Below are positions 1 to 8,298 of a DNA stretch of 55,220 bases, piece by piece. Source of the stretch: Agrobacterium arsenijevicii (GTDB taxonomy: Bacteria; Pseudomonadota; Alphaproteobacteria; Rhizobiales; Rhizobiaceae); NCBI GenBank assembly GCA_000949895.1, contig JWIT01000036.1, positions 1 to 55,220 on the forward strand. Reading direction: 5' to 3'. How positions within the stretch are numbered: the stretch's first letter is position 1; each line of letters begins with the position of its first letter. A program made the translations under genes and the position numbers. Under the pieces are notes generated by a model, which was not told the DNA's origin, made no database searches, and worked only from the letters and a program-made list of their open reading frames with translations.

Positions 1-1078
1 GCTTGTCACCACGCTTGGTGTCGAGACGGCCGAGCGCCTTTTCGCGGCGGTCTTCCGGTTTGCCGGCAGCCCTGTCGAAACGCGGCCTGCCTTCCGGCGC
101 GTCGCCCTTTGCCCATTCGGACCGGACAGCGCGCTTGGGCGTGTTTTCTTCCTCGTCGTCGGCGACGGGCGCATCATAGATCGGCGCATCGAAATTGGCG
201 CCGGCCTGTTCGATAAGGCGAGGACCAAGCTGGTCGCGCAGCATGCGGCCACGCACTTCAAGCACCTTGCCTTCACCCAGATCACCGAGCTGGAACGGAC
301 CGTAGGAGATACGGATCAGGCGGTTGACCTCAAGACCGAGCGCGCCGAGCACGTTCTTGATCTCGCGGTTCTTGCCTTCGCGCAGACCCATGGTGATCCA
401 GACGTTGTGGCCCTGGGTGCGGTCGAGCGTCGCGTCGATCGCGCCATAAAGCACGCCGTCGACGGCAATGCCGTCCTTCAACTTGTCGAGCGCTGCCTGA
501 TCGACCTCACCGTGGGCGCGCACGCGGTAGCGGCGCAGCCAGCCGGTCGTCGGCAGTTCCAGCACGCGGGAGAGACCGCCATCGTTGGTGAGCAGCAGCA
601 GGCCTTCGGTATTGATATCGAGGCGGCCGATGGACAGGACGCGCGGCAATTCACCCGGCAGATTGTCGAAAACGGTCGGGCGGCCTTCCGGGTCAGAGTT
701 GGTCGTCACCAGACCGGCGGGCTTGTGGTAAAGCCACAGGCGCGTGCGTTCAGCACCGCGAATGGGCATGCCGTCCACTTCGATCTTGTCCGAAAGCGTC
801 GCATTCATCACCGGAGTGTCCAGCTTGACGCCGTTCAGCGACACGCGGCCTTCCATGATCATGCGCTCGATATCGCGGCGTGAGGCGACGCCTGCGCGCG
901 CCATGATCTTGGAGATACGCTCGGGCTTGGTGCCGACGACGGCGTCCTGCACCGGAGCCGCCTTGGCTTCTACCGGTTTGTTTTCACGCTCGGTGGTGGG
1001 CTTGCCGGGGCCTTTCGGCTTCTTGTCGCGGCTAAAAGTCTTGCCACCGTCACGCTTCGGCTTGTCTTTAAAAGTCAT
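1..1078 (-). CDS. rluB: 23S rRNA pseudouridine synthase, RluB/RsuA family (partial, 3' end beyond window)
   Basis: This enzyme would isomerise a uridine in 23S rRNA to pseudouridine. The frame is open from an ATG at 1078 to the window edge without a stop, giving 359 codons. After a basic, Lys/Pro-rich N-terminal stretch of about 40 residues comes an S4 RNA-binding domain (KIMARAGVASRRDIERMI, then GRVSLNG). The catalytic RsuA/RluB signature follows, GRLDINTEGLLLLTNDG, with the expected Asp. The C-terminal tail is acidic then Arg/Lys-rich and runs off the edge; long charged tails are common in rhizobial members. Family assignment is firm. The exact paralogue (RluB rather than RluE or RluF) rests on the S4 domain and GRLDxNTEGL form. 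It is divergent from tadA, with 71 bp between the two starts. Confidence 0.9.
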   Translation of the reverse strand, partial: MTFKDKPKRDGGKTFSRDKKPKGPGKPTTERENKPVEAKAAPVQDAVVGTKPERISKIMARAGVASRRDIERMIMEGRVSLNGVKLDTPVMNATLSDKIEVDGMPIRGAERTRLWLYHKPAGLVTTNSDPEGRPTVFDNLPGELPRVLSIGRLDINTEGLLLLTNDGGLSRVLELPTTGWLRRYRVRAHGEVDQAALDKLKDGIAVDGVLYGAIDATLDRTQGHNVWITMGLREGKNREIKNVLGALGLEVNRLIRISYGPFQLGDLGEGKVLEVRGRMLRDQLGPRLIEQAGANFDAPIYDAPVADDEEENTPKRAVRSEWAKGDAPEGRPRFDRAAGKPEDRREKALGRLDTKRGDK

Positions 1079-1149
1079 TTGCTGTTTGCCTGTTGTTTGG
1101 GCTGTCCTATCAGGTCCAAGCACAAGGGTTAAGAGGAAATTGAAACGCA

Positions 1150-1608
1150 ATGGCCGAAAGGACGCATTTCATGGAACTGGCGCTGGCGGAAGCCCGTGCC
1201 GCCGGCGAGCGGCAGGAGGTTCCAATCGGCGCCGTACTGGTTCTGGACGGCCGCGTCATTGCCAGTTCCGGCAACCGCACCCGTGAATTGAACGACGTGA
1301 CGGCGCACGCCGAAATCGCCGTGATCCGCATGGCCTGCGAGGCGCTGGAACAGGAACGCCTGCCCGGCGCCGATCTTTATGTAACGCTGGAGCCCTGCAC
1401 CATGTGCGCGGCGGCGATCTCGTTTGCCCGCATCCGTCGTCTCTATTACGGCGCGGAAGACCCCAAGGGCGGCGCGGTGCATAGTGGCGTGCGCTTCTTC
1501 AGCCAGCCGACATGCCACCATGCGCCGGATGTCTATTCGGGACTGGCGGAAAGCGAAAGCGCTGAAATTCTGCGGAAATTCTTTCGCGAGAAACGTCTCG
1601 ACGAATAA
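1150..1608 (+). CDS. tadA: tRNA-specific adenosine deaminase
   Basis: TadA deaminates adenosine-34 to inosine in the anticodon of tRNA-Arg(ACG), allowing it to decode several Arg codons. The product is 152 residues, the usual length. The zinc deaminase signature is complete: H53-A-E55 (HAEIAVIRMA) supplies a zinc ligand and the proton-shuttling Glu, and PC83TMC86 gives the two Cys ligands. The segment YYGAEDPKGGAVHSG after the Cys pair is typical of the tRNA enzyme rather than of cytosine or guanine deaminases. The ATG at 1150 is the natural start. The gene is transcribed divergently from the pseudouridine synthase and converges with the lipoprotein gene downstream. Confidence 0.95.
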   Translation: MAERTHFMELALAEARAAGERQEVPIGAVLVLDGRVIASSGNRTRELNDVTAHAEIAVIRMACEALEQERLPGADLYVTLEPCTMCAAAISFARIRRLYYGAEDPKGGAVHSGVRFFSQPTCHHAPDVYSGLAESESAEILRKFFREKRLDE

Positions 1609-1660
1609 GCGGCCGGCGGGAGGCACAGGCTTTCCCGCAGGCCATCAGCCATTCATTTTA

Positions 1661-2311
1661 TCAGAAGGGGTTCCACCAGGGCTTGCCGGTGTTGGCGACG
1701 GCCGCTTCTTTCTTGCGGCGCTTTTCCTTCTTCTGCTCAGGCTCACCCAGATCAGTCAGCTGATCCTGCGGAACGCTGCGATATTCAGCCGGCGGATCGG
1801 TGAGGAACTTGCGCTGGGCGTTGACAACGGAGCCACCCTGGGACTCGGCCTTCGCCTTGCGGAAGGCTTCCCATTTCTGGCTTTCGGTCATCTGGCCAGC
1901 CGTGCCGTTACCGGCGAGCAGCGGCGAGCGGTAATGCGGATTGTTCTTGTTGGCATCCGCCTCATCGCGCAGACGTTCACGGGTCTCTTCCGGTGATTCA
2001 ACCCATTGCGGGTTGTTTTCGCGGTTCGCCATGTTCTGCTGCGGCGTTGCCAGTTGTTCGGCGCGGGACTGGGCGGGAACGACAAGACCGGGGCGCGGGC
2101 TGTATTTCAGGTTGCGCTTATCCTGGTTGCCGGTGATCGAGGTCGCGCTGCCGAGATCGTCGACAAGCTGTTCGGCCGCCGACTTGCCCGTGCCGTAGGT
2201 CGGGCTCGTGCAGGCGCTGAGCAGCACGCCAATCGCCGTGATACCTGCAACCGTGCGAAACATGCTCAAACCCTGCGCATTAGCCTGCCCAAAAGCCTTC
2301 ATCGTCTTCAT
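1661..2311 (-). CDS. Putative lipoprotein of unknown function
   Basis: This is a 216-residue protein with a lipoprotein signal: hydrophobic VAGITAIGVLLSAC followed by TSPTYG, so Cys34 would be the lipidated residue. The ATG at 2311 has a good ribosome site (GGAAGGG, 5 bases upstream). A downstream ATG at 2263 would give a shorter signal peptide with the lipid Cys at 18 but has a weaker ribosome site. The mature part is hydrophilic, rich in Gln, Asn, Glu and Lys, with no membrane segment. It contains a PRPGLVVPAQ stretch and ends in a Lys/Arg-rich helix and PWWNPF. The pattern suits a small periplasmic envelope protein conserved in Rhizobiaceae, but no function can be read from it. It lies downstream of ileS on the same strand, separated by two strong hairpins. 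Confidence 0.75.
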   Translation of the reverse strand: MKTMKAFGQANAQGLSMFRTVAGITAIGVLLSACTSPTYGTGKSAAEQLVDDLGSATSITGNQDKRNLKYSPRPGLVVPAQSRAEQLATPQQNMANRENNPQWVESPEETRERLRDEADANKNNPHYRSPLLAGNGTAGQMTESQKWEAFRKAKAESQGGSVVNAQRKFLTDPPAEYRSVPQDQLTDLGEPEQKKEKRRKKEAAVANTGKPWWNPF

Positions 2312-2412
2312 AAAAACCCTTCCAGCCGTCCGTCCCATTTCGCCAGACATCGTCTTTCGGCAGGCGGTAGCCCGCATTGCCGTGCAAATCCGGCCATTTT
2401 CAGGCAGGTGTA

Positions 2413-2498
2413 CCGGATGAAGAGCTAAAGCGCAATTCATCCGGCCATTTTCGTCACGCATCGGCCCGAAACTCGTTTCCGACTTTCGGGCCGATGCG
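2413..2498. repeat. Two adjacent perfect hairpins between ileS and the lipoprotein gene
   Basis: The first palindrome has 9-bp perfect arms (CCGGATGAA 2413-2421 and TTCATCCGG 2436-2444). The second has 15-bp perfect arms (CGCATCGGCCCGAAA 2457-2471 and TTTCGGGCCGATGCG 2484-2498) around a 12-base loop. The second begins 11 bp past the ileS stop and could end or protect its transcript, but no clear U-run follows. The sequence resembles the short extragenic palindromes common in rhizobial genomes; that identity is an inference. Confidence 0.6.
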
Positions 2499-2508
2499 CA
2501 AATTCAAA

Positions 2509-5412
2509 TCAACCGAGCGCGGCAAGCTCGCGTAGTGCTGCCGCATCACGGGCCGAAACCTCCGGATAATCCGGGTCAGAACCGACATCGGTGGTGATGC
2601 GCCAGGAGCGGGCGCATTTTGCGCCTTCCGCCAGCTTCTGCTCAACCACCACCCTGGCGACTTCCGGCAAACGGAAGCCATCAGCGGGGCCTTCATCGCC
2701 AACCACCGAAATGGCCGAGGTGATGCAGATTTCAGCAAAGTCCTGCCCTGCCAGAGCCGCCAGAAGTTCAGCGTCGGCGATGTGCACGACGGGAGCGGCC
2801 TCGAGCGAGGAGCCGATACGCTTTTCACGGCGTTCCACTTCCAGAGCACCTGTCACGACCGTACGGACCTTGCGGATCTTTTCCCACTTCGCTTCGAGCG
2901 CGTCGTTCTTCCATTCCGCCGGGATTGCCGGGAACTGGGCAAGGTGCACCGATTCCGCATCCGGATAGCGCGAAAGCCACGCCTCTTCGGTGGTGAAGGG
3001 CAGCATGGGCGCAAGCCATGTGACGAGGCAATCGAACAGCTTGGCGATGACCGACAGCGATGCGCGGCGCTTCAGCGACGACGGCGCGTCACAATAAAGC
3101 GTGTCCTTGCGGATGTCGAAATAGAAAGCCGAAAGCTCGACATTGGCGAAATCGATCAGCGCGCGGGTGATCTTCTTGAAGTCGAAGGCGTCGTACCCGT
3201 CGCGCACGACCTTATCCAGCTCGGACAGGCGGTGCAGCACCAGCTTTTCCAGTTCCGGCAGATCGGCATAGGCGATCTCTTCGCCGTTGTCGTGGGCGAG
3301 CGTGCCAAGCATCCAGCGGATGGTGTTACGCAGCTTGCGATAGGCGTCGATGTTAGTCTGGATAATGGCCTTGCCCAGACGCTGGTCTTCCCAGTAATCG
3401 GTGGTCATGACCCACAGACGCAGGATATCCGCGCCGGATTCCTTCATCACGTCCTGTGGCGCAACAACGTTACCGAGAGACTTGGACTGCTTGCGGCCCT
3501 GCTCGTCCATGGTGAAACCATGGGTAACAACGGCGTTATAGGGCGCGCGGCCACGCGTCGCGCAGCTTTCCAAGAGCGACGAATGGAACCAGCCGCGATG
3601 CTGGTCCGAACCTTCGAGATAGACGTCCGCCGGCCATTTCATGTCCGGGCGGTCTTCCAGCGTGAAGGTGTGGGTGCAGCCGCTGTCGAACCACACGTCG
3701 AGGATATCCATGACCTGCAGCCATTTGGTGTGATCGTGGTCGTTACCGAGGAAACGCTCCTTGGCGCCTTCGGCAAACCAGGCATCCGCCCCTTCGGCCT
3801 CGAAGGCTTCGAGGATGCGGGCGTTGACGGTCTCGTCGACCAGAACTTCGCCCTTCTCGTCGGCGAAGACGGCGATCGGCACGCCCCAGCTGCGCTGGCG
3901 CGACAGAACCCAGTCGGGCCGGCCTTCGATCATGGCGCGCAGGCGGTTCTGGCCGGAGGCCGGCACGAAACGGGTGTCGTCGATGGCATTCAGCGAGCGC
4001 GAACGCAGCGTCGTGCCGTCGCCGAGGTCCTTGTCCATATAGACGAACCATTGCGGCGTGTTGCGGAAGATGACCGGCTTCTTGGAGCGCCAGCTATGCG
4101 GATAGCTGTGCTTCAGACGTCCGCGGGCAAACAGGTTATGGGCAGCGATCAGCGCCTTGATGACGCGGTCGTTGGCATCGCCCTTCTTACCGTTATCATC
4201 CATGACGCGGGCAGCACCGCCTTCGGCGGCTGGGCCGAAGCCCGGAGCGTCCTCGGTATAGAAACCGTCATCACCAACCGGGAACGGGATGGCAGACGAG
4301 ATGCCGCGCGCTTCCAGCTCACGCTGATGCGCGGTCCAGACGTCAAAGTCCTCGCGGCCATGGCTCGGCGCGGTGTGCACGAAGCCCGTACCGGCATCGT
4401 CGGTGACGTGATCGCCTTCGAGAAGCGGAACCACGAAATCGTAGCCGAGCGATGCCAAAGGATGGGCACAGGTGATGGCGGCCAGTTCTTCGGTTTTCAC
4501 GTCACGAACGAGCTTGAAGGTCAGCTTCGCCTTGGCTGCGGCCTCATCGGCGAGCTTCTTGGCGAAGATCAGCTTTTCACCCGGCTGCGGGCCGAAATCG
4601 TTCTGTGCGCTTTCAACTTCGAACAGGCCATATTCGACCCGCGATGAGAATGCGATGGCGCGGTTGCCGGGGATGGTCCACGGCGTGGTCGTCCAGATGA
4701 CGACGGAGACACCGGAAAGAGCGGGAGCAGCGTTCTTCACCGGGAACTTCACCCAGATCATGTCGCTCTCGACATCGGCATATTCGACTTCGGCTTCCGC
4801 CAGCGCCGTGCGCTCGACCACCGACCACATGATCGGCTTGGAACCGCGATAAAGCTGGCCGGTCCGGGCGATCTTCAGGAGTTCGCCGGCGATGCGGGCT
4901 TCGGCGTGGAAGTTCATCGTCGTGTAAGGATTGTCGAAGTCGCCCTCGATGCCGAGGCGCTGGAACTCTTCCGACTGAACCTTGATCCAGCCGGCCGCGA
5001 AGTCACGGCATTCCTTGCGGAATTCGTTGACCGGAACCTCGTCCTTGTTCTTGCCCCTGGCGCGATAGGCTTCCTCGATCTTCCATTCGATCGGCAGGCC
5101 GTGGCAATCCCAGCCCGGAACGTAATTGGCATCATAACCGCGCATCTGGAACGAGCGGGTGATGACGTCCTTCAGGATCTTGTTCAGCGCATGGCCGATG
5201 TGGATGTTGCCGTTGGCATAGGGTGGGCCGTCATGCAGCACGAATTTCTCGCGGCCAGCGGCGGAAGCGCGGAGCTTCTTGTAAAGGCCCATTTCCTGCC
5301 AACGTTTCACCGTTTCCGGCTCTTTCTGCGGCAGGCCGGCGCGCATCGGGAAATCCGTCTGCGGCAGGTAGAGGGTGGCGGAATAGTCAAGTTTTTCTGC
5401 GGTGTCGCTCAT
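2509..5412 (-). CDS. ileS: Isoleucyl-tRNA synthetase
   Basis: IleRS charges tRNA-Ile with isoleucine in the cytosol. At 967 residues it has the full class I layout. The HIGH motif appears in GNIHIGHALNK near residue 70, and an editing domain with WTTTPWTIPGN and DDAGTGFVHTAPSHG occupies about 240-400. The second signature lies near residue 640 as GRKQSKSLGN, a KQSKS form of the usual KMSKS. The anticodon-binding domain follows. The C-terminal zinc module is degenerate: only the first Cys of the usual two CxxC pairs remains (KCARSW, then EVSARDAA). The ATG at 5412 begins MSDTAEKLDYSATL, which fits the family. It lies downstream of ribF on the same strand with a 268-bp gap in which I see no gene. 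Confidence 0.97.
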   Translation of the reverse strand: MSDTAEKLDYSATLYLPQTDFPMRAGLPQKEPETVKRWQEMGLYKKLRASAAGREKFVLHDGPPYANGNIHIGHALNKILKDVITRSFQMRGYDANYVPGWDCHGLPIEWKIEEAYRARGKNKDEVPVNEFRKECRDFAAGWIKVQSEEFQRLGIEGDFDNPYTTMNFHAEARIAGELLKIARTGQLYRGSKPIMWSVVERTALAEAEVEYADVESDMIWVKFPVKNAAPALSGVSVVIWTTTPWTIPGNRAIAFSSRVEYGLFEVESAQNDFGPQPGEKLIFAKKLADEAAAKAKLTFKLVRDVKTEELAAITCAHPLASLGYDFVVPLLEGDHVTDDAGTGFVHTAPSHGREDFDVWTAHQRELEARGISSAIPFPVGDDGFYTEDAPGFGPAAEGGAARVMDDNGKKGDANDRVIKALIAAHNLFARGRLKHSYPHSWRSKKPVIFRNTPQWFVYMDKDLGDGTTLRSRSLNAIDDTRFVPASGQNRLRAMIEGRPDWVLSRQRSWGVPIAVFADEKGEVLVDETVNARILEAFEAEGADAWFAEGAKERFLGNDHDHTKWLQVMDILDVWFDSGCTHTFTLEDRPDMKWPADVYLEGSDQHRGWFHSSLLESCATRGRAPYNAVVTHGFTMDEQGRKQSKSLGNVVAPQDVMKESGADILRLWVMTTDYWEDQRLGKAIIQTNIDAYRKLRNTIRWMLGTLAHDNGEEIAYADLPELEKLVLHRLSELDKVVRDGYDAFDFKKITRALIDFANVELSAFYFDIRKDTLYCDAPSSLKRRASLSVIAKLFDCLVTWLAPMLPFTTEEAWLSRYPDAESVHLAQFPAIPAEWKNDALEAKWEKIRKVRTVVTGALEVERREKRIGSSLEAAPVVHIADAELLAALAGQDFAEICITSAISVVGDEGPADGFRLPEVARVVVEQKLAEGAKCARSWRITTDVGSDPDYPEVSARDAAALRELAALG

Positions 5413-5680
5413 AATTGTACCGTTGTTGCGCGCCGTTTCGGTCGCGCCGTCTCAATTTCAAAGAGGGCAAATACGGAAAGCGCCAGGTCAAATGCCATGA
5501 CGAGCGCCAAAATCCCGGACCTTCCGGCTCTTCAGAGCGGGCGGAAGGCCGGGCCAATAATTCGGCCAATCTGAACTGTAAACAGCAACCGGTATTGGGA
5601 CATGGCCGGTTGTTTATGCGGTTTTCCGGCAAAAAGGAAGTGAAAAGCGACAGCAATAGGGGACAGGGTTACCTGCCCGC

Positions 5681-6661
5681 TCAAAATGCGATCTTCGCGT
5701 CCAATTCGCTGAGCGGCCGCACGCCTGACAGCATCGCCCTCGCCTCTTCCTCATCACGCCTGATCTGGGCGACCAGCGGTTCCAAACCGTCAAATTTCAG
5801 CTCGTCGCGCAGGTGCCCGAAGAAGGACACCGAACAGACCTCGCCGTAAAGATCGCCGGAGAAATCGAAGACATAGGTTTCCAGAAGCGCGGCACCGTTT
5901 TCGGTGACCGTCGGGCGATAACCGAAGCTTGCGACGCCGTCGTAGATCGTACCATCGGGACGGCGGAACCGCACGGCATAGATGCCCGCTTTCAGCTCTG
6001 TTTCCGGAGCGAGCGCCATGTTGGCTGTCGGATAACCAAGTGTGCGCCCAAGCTTCTGGCCGCCGATGACTTCGCTCTCGACCGTGAAACGATACCCGAG
6101 CAGGCCTGCGGCACCCGCCACATCGCCCTCGCACAAAAGCGAGCGGATACGGCTCGAGGAGACGACATCCGCGCCCTCGTCGCGAAAGGCATCCACCAAC
6201 GTCACGTCGAAGCCATGGCGTTTGCCGGCCGCCATCAGAAATGCCGGACCACCTTCGCGGCCCTTGCCGAAATGGAAATCGAAACCGGTAACGACCGCGC
6301 TGGCGTGAAGCCAGTCAACCAGAATGGACTGGACGAATTCTTCCGCCGAGCGCTGCGAAAACTCCCGGTCGAAGGGGTATTCGATGACGGAGCGGAAACC
6401 GATGGCCTCGAGAATGCGCGCTTTCAACGGCGCAGGCGTCAGCCGGAAGACCGGCGTGTCAGGACGAAATATGGACCGAGGATGCGGCTCGAAAGTCAGC
6501 ACCAGTGCCGGAACGCCGCGCGCTTCTGCCAATTCCAGCGCACGGTCCAGAACCGCGCGATGGCCGCGATGCACGCCATCGAAATTGCCGATCGCGATGA
6601 CGCCACCGCGAAGAGCTTCCGGCAGCGGCTCTTTTTTTTCATTGCGATGAAAGACGGTCAT
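5681..6661 (-). CDS. ribF: Bifunctional riboflavin kinase / FAD synthetase
   Basis: RibF phosphorylates riboflavin to FMN and adenylates FMN to FAD. The product is 326 residues, typical length. The N-terminal nucleotidyltransferase domain shows GNFDGVHRGH (residues 25-34, the ATP-binding HxGH) and LTFEPHP; a later SSSRIRSLL supplies the second nucleotide-binding signature. The C-terminal riboflavin kinase domain starts near residue 190 and has GRTLGYPTANM, with the PTAN metal/ATP motif, and a family-typical LYGEVCSVSFFGHLRDELKF. It sits 48 bp downstream of the HAD phosphatase gene and is probably cotranscribed with it and perhaps with ileS. Confidence 0.96.
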   Translation of the reverse strand: MTVFHRNEKKEPLPEALRGGVIAIGNFDGVHRGHRAVLDRALELAEARGVPALVLTFEPHPRSIFRPDTPVFRLTPAPLKARILEAIGFRSVIEYPFDREFSQRSAEEFVQSILVDWLHASAVVTGFDFHFGKGREGGPAFLMAAGKRHGFDVTLVDAFRDEGADVVSSSRIRSLLCEGDVAGAAGLLGYRFTVESEVIGGQKLGRTLGYPTANMALAPETELKAGIYAVRFRRPDGTIYDGVASFGYRPTVTENGAALLETYVFDFSGDLYGEVCSVSFFGHLRDELKFDGLEPLVAQIRRDEEEARAMLSGVRPLSELDAKIAF

Positions 6662-6709
6662 GGCAGTCGATCCATTTTTTACGCCAGCTATTCCACAAGC
6701 GAGCCGTTC

Positions 6710-7558
6710 TCAGGCCAGACGGGGCATCCACCAGCCGGGAGCAGCACCCTGCCCCTTCAGATAGGCATTCAGAAGCGCCTCATCTGTCTGGCCGTTCAGC
6801 GTATATTCGGCCGCGTGAATGCCGCCGCTGATATAAAGAAGGTTGAGGCCGCTCGCAATCGCGCCCTTTACATCCGTCGGCATGCCGTCGCCGATAGCGA
6901 GCACGCGATCCTTGGCAAAGGCGCCGCGCACTTCTTTCGCAGCCGCAAGGCAGGCTTCGTAGATCGGCGCATGCGGTTTGCCGGCGATGCGGACTTCGCC
7001 GCCGAGCTGTTCGTAATAGGCGGCCATGGCGCCGGCGCAGGGGATGATGCGCTCGCCGCGCTCCACCACCAGATCGGGGTTGGCGCAGATCATCGGCGCC
7101 TTGCGGGCGATGAAGCCTTTCAGCATTTCCGTATAATCCTCTGGTGTCTCCGTCTCGTCATCGAAGAAACCGGTGCAGACCACGGATTGCGCCTCCGCCT
7201 CGCCGACCCGTTCGACATCGAGACCTTCCAGCAGCGGCATGTCCCGCTCCGGGCCCAGCAGGAAGACTTTTTTCGGGCCTTCCGCGATCAGGCCACGGGT
7301 AACGTCGCCGGAGGTGATGATACGGTCATAGGCCTCGTCAGGCACACCGAGAACGCGAAGCTGGGCGATGACGCCGGGGGCCGGGCGCGGCGAATTGGTG
7401 ATGAGCACCACCGTCTTGCCGGCCTTGCGAGCTTCGTGCAGCGCAACCGCCGCATCCGGGAAGGCGCTGACACCATTGTGCAGCACGCCCCAGACATCGG
7501 AAAGAACAACGTCGAAGCCATCAGTGATTTCGCCGAGGGTGAGAATGCGATGGGCCAT
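6710..7558 (-). CDS. HAD-superfamily class IIA phosphatase (TIGR01459-like)
   Basis: This is a 282-residue haloacid-dehalogenase hydrolase of the NagD/p-nitrophenylphosphatase type. Motif I is DVWGVLHNG (Asp21), where the second nucleophile-loop Asp is replaced by Trp-Gly as in the TIGR01459 alphaproteobacterial family. Motif II is TNSPRP, the conserved Lys lies in AGKPHAPIY, and the metal-binding motif is GDGMPTDVKGA. The natural substrate is unknown. The ATG at 7558 is preferred over the longer open frame because a GGAAAG ribosome site precedes it and homology-like sequence begins there. It is the first gene of a likely run with ribF, divergent from groESL. Confidence 0.88.
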   Translation of the reverse strand: MAHRILTLGEITDGFDVVLSDVWGVLHNGVSAFPDAAVALHEARKAGKTVVLITNSPRPAPGVIAQLRVLGVPDEAYDRIITSGDVTRGLIAEGPKKVFLLGPERDMPLLEGLDVERVGEAEAQSVVCTGFFDDETETPEDYTEMLKGFIARKAPMICANPDLVVERGERIIPCAGAMAAYYEQLGGEVRIAGKPHAPIYEACLAAAKEVRGAFAKDRVLAIGDGMPTDVKGAIASGLNLLYISGGIHAAEYTLNGQTDEALLNAYLKGQGAAPGWWMPRLA

Positions 7559-7806
7559 GATATGCTTTCCGGATGCGAGAAAAGGGTGTGCGTCACATGG
7601 CAAAGCAGGACGCCGATGGCAAGGAAAAAAGCGGTGCCGGACCTGCCTTCGGCCCACCCGCCACCATCCGAACATAAAACCCCGCTACGCCTTAAACGAT
7701 GGCGACTTGCAAAAGGAGCCGTTTGCCCGCGCCCGCCGGCGCATGGGAAATTTCTGTCATGGAACGCTGATAACCATAGGGCGTGAAATTTTTCCGACAG
7801 CGCGTT

Positions 7807-7838
7807 CTTGACTCCGGGGGAGCGCCTCCTTATCTCCG
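7807..7838 (+). promoter_or_regulatory. Heat-shock (RpoH-type) promoter of groESL
   Basis: CTTG at 7807-7810 (within TTGACT) is followed after 18 bases by CTTATCTCCG at 7829-7838. This matches the alphaproteobacterial sigma-32 consensus (CTTG, about 17-18 bases, CYTATNTNNG) at every defined base. It lies just upstream of the CIRCE element. Confidence 0.8.
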
Positions 7839-7843
7839 CTTCG

Positions 7844-7870
7844 CTGGCACTCCAACAAGGGGAGTGCTAA
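7844..7870. promoter_or_regulatory. CIRCE operator (HrcA binding site)
   Basis: The arms CTGGCACTC (7844-7852) and GAGTGCTAA (7862-7870) are separated by exactly 9 bases. This matches the CIRCE consensus TTAGCACTC-N9-GAGTGCTAA with two changes in the left arm. HrcA represses groESL through this site in many bacteria, including Agrobacterium. It sits between the promoter and the groES start. Confidence 0.93.
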
Positions 7871-7927
7871 CACCCATCACGCGGGCCTCAAAAGGCTCGT
7901 GAAGTCATTTGATCGAGGGATTAGGCA

Positions 7928-8224
7928 ATGACAAGCACCAATTTCCGCCCGCTTCACGATCGCGTCGTCGTTCGTCGCGTTGAATCCGAAGCAAAGACCA
8001 AGGGCGGCATCATCATTCCCGATACCGCCAAGGAAAAGCCGCAGGAAGGCGAAATCGTCGCCGTCGGCTCCGGCGCTCGCGATGAGGCCGGCAAGGTCGT
8101 CGCTCTCGACGTCAAGGTTGGCGATCGCGTCCTGTTCGGCAAGTGGTCGGGCACCGAAGTCAAGCTCAACGGCGAAGACCTTCTGATCATGAAGGAAGCC
8201 GACATCATGGGTATCATCGGCTGA
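7928..8224 (+). CDS. groES: Co-chaperonin GroES
   Basis: GroES is the heptameric lid of the GroEL folding chamber. The 98-residue product starts FRPLHDRVVVRRVE, has the mobile-loop segment TKGGIIIPDTAKEKPQEG and ends LLIMKEADIMGIIG, all diagnostic. The ATG at 7928 follows a GAGGGATTAGG ribosome region. It is the first gene of the groESL operon and lies downstream of an RpoH-type promoter and a CIRCE operator, which predicts both sigma-32 induction and HrcA repression. groEL follows 74 bp later. Confidence 0.98.
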   Translation: MTSTNFRPLHDRVVVRRVESEAKTKGGIIIPDTAKEKPQEGEIVAVGSGARDEAGKVVALDVKVGDRVLFGKWSGTEVKLNGEDLLIMKEADIMGIIG

Positions 8225-8298
8225 TTTCGCCGAACCCATCGTTTCCTTAAATTTCAAGCCGGATCCATTCCGGCCGTTCGAAACCAGGAGTTTTGAAA

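Noticed and set aside
407..1286. Overlapping plus-strand frames in the first kilobase
   Set aside because: They are shadows of the minus-strand pseudouridine synthase and of tadA.
2782..4647. 621-residue open frame antisense to ileS
   Set aside because: It lies wholly within ileS, whose motifs are clear; there is no ribosome site or domain.
5813..7786. 657-residue plus-strand frame across ribF and the HAD gene
   Set aside because: It is antisense to two well-supported genes and spans their gap, as expected of a GC shadow.
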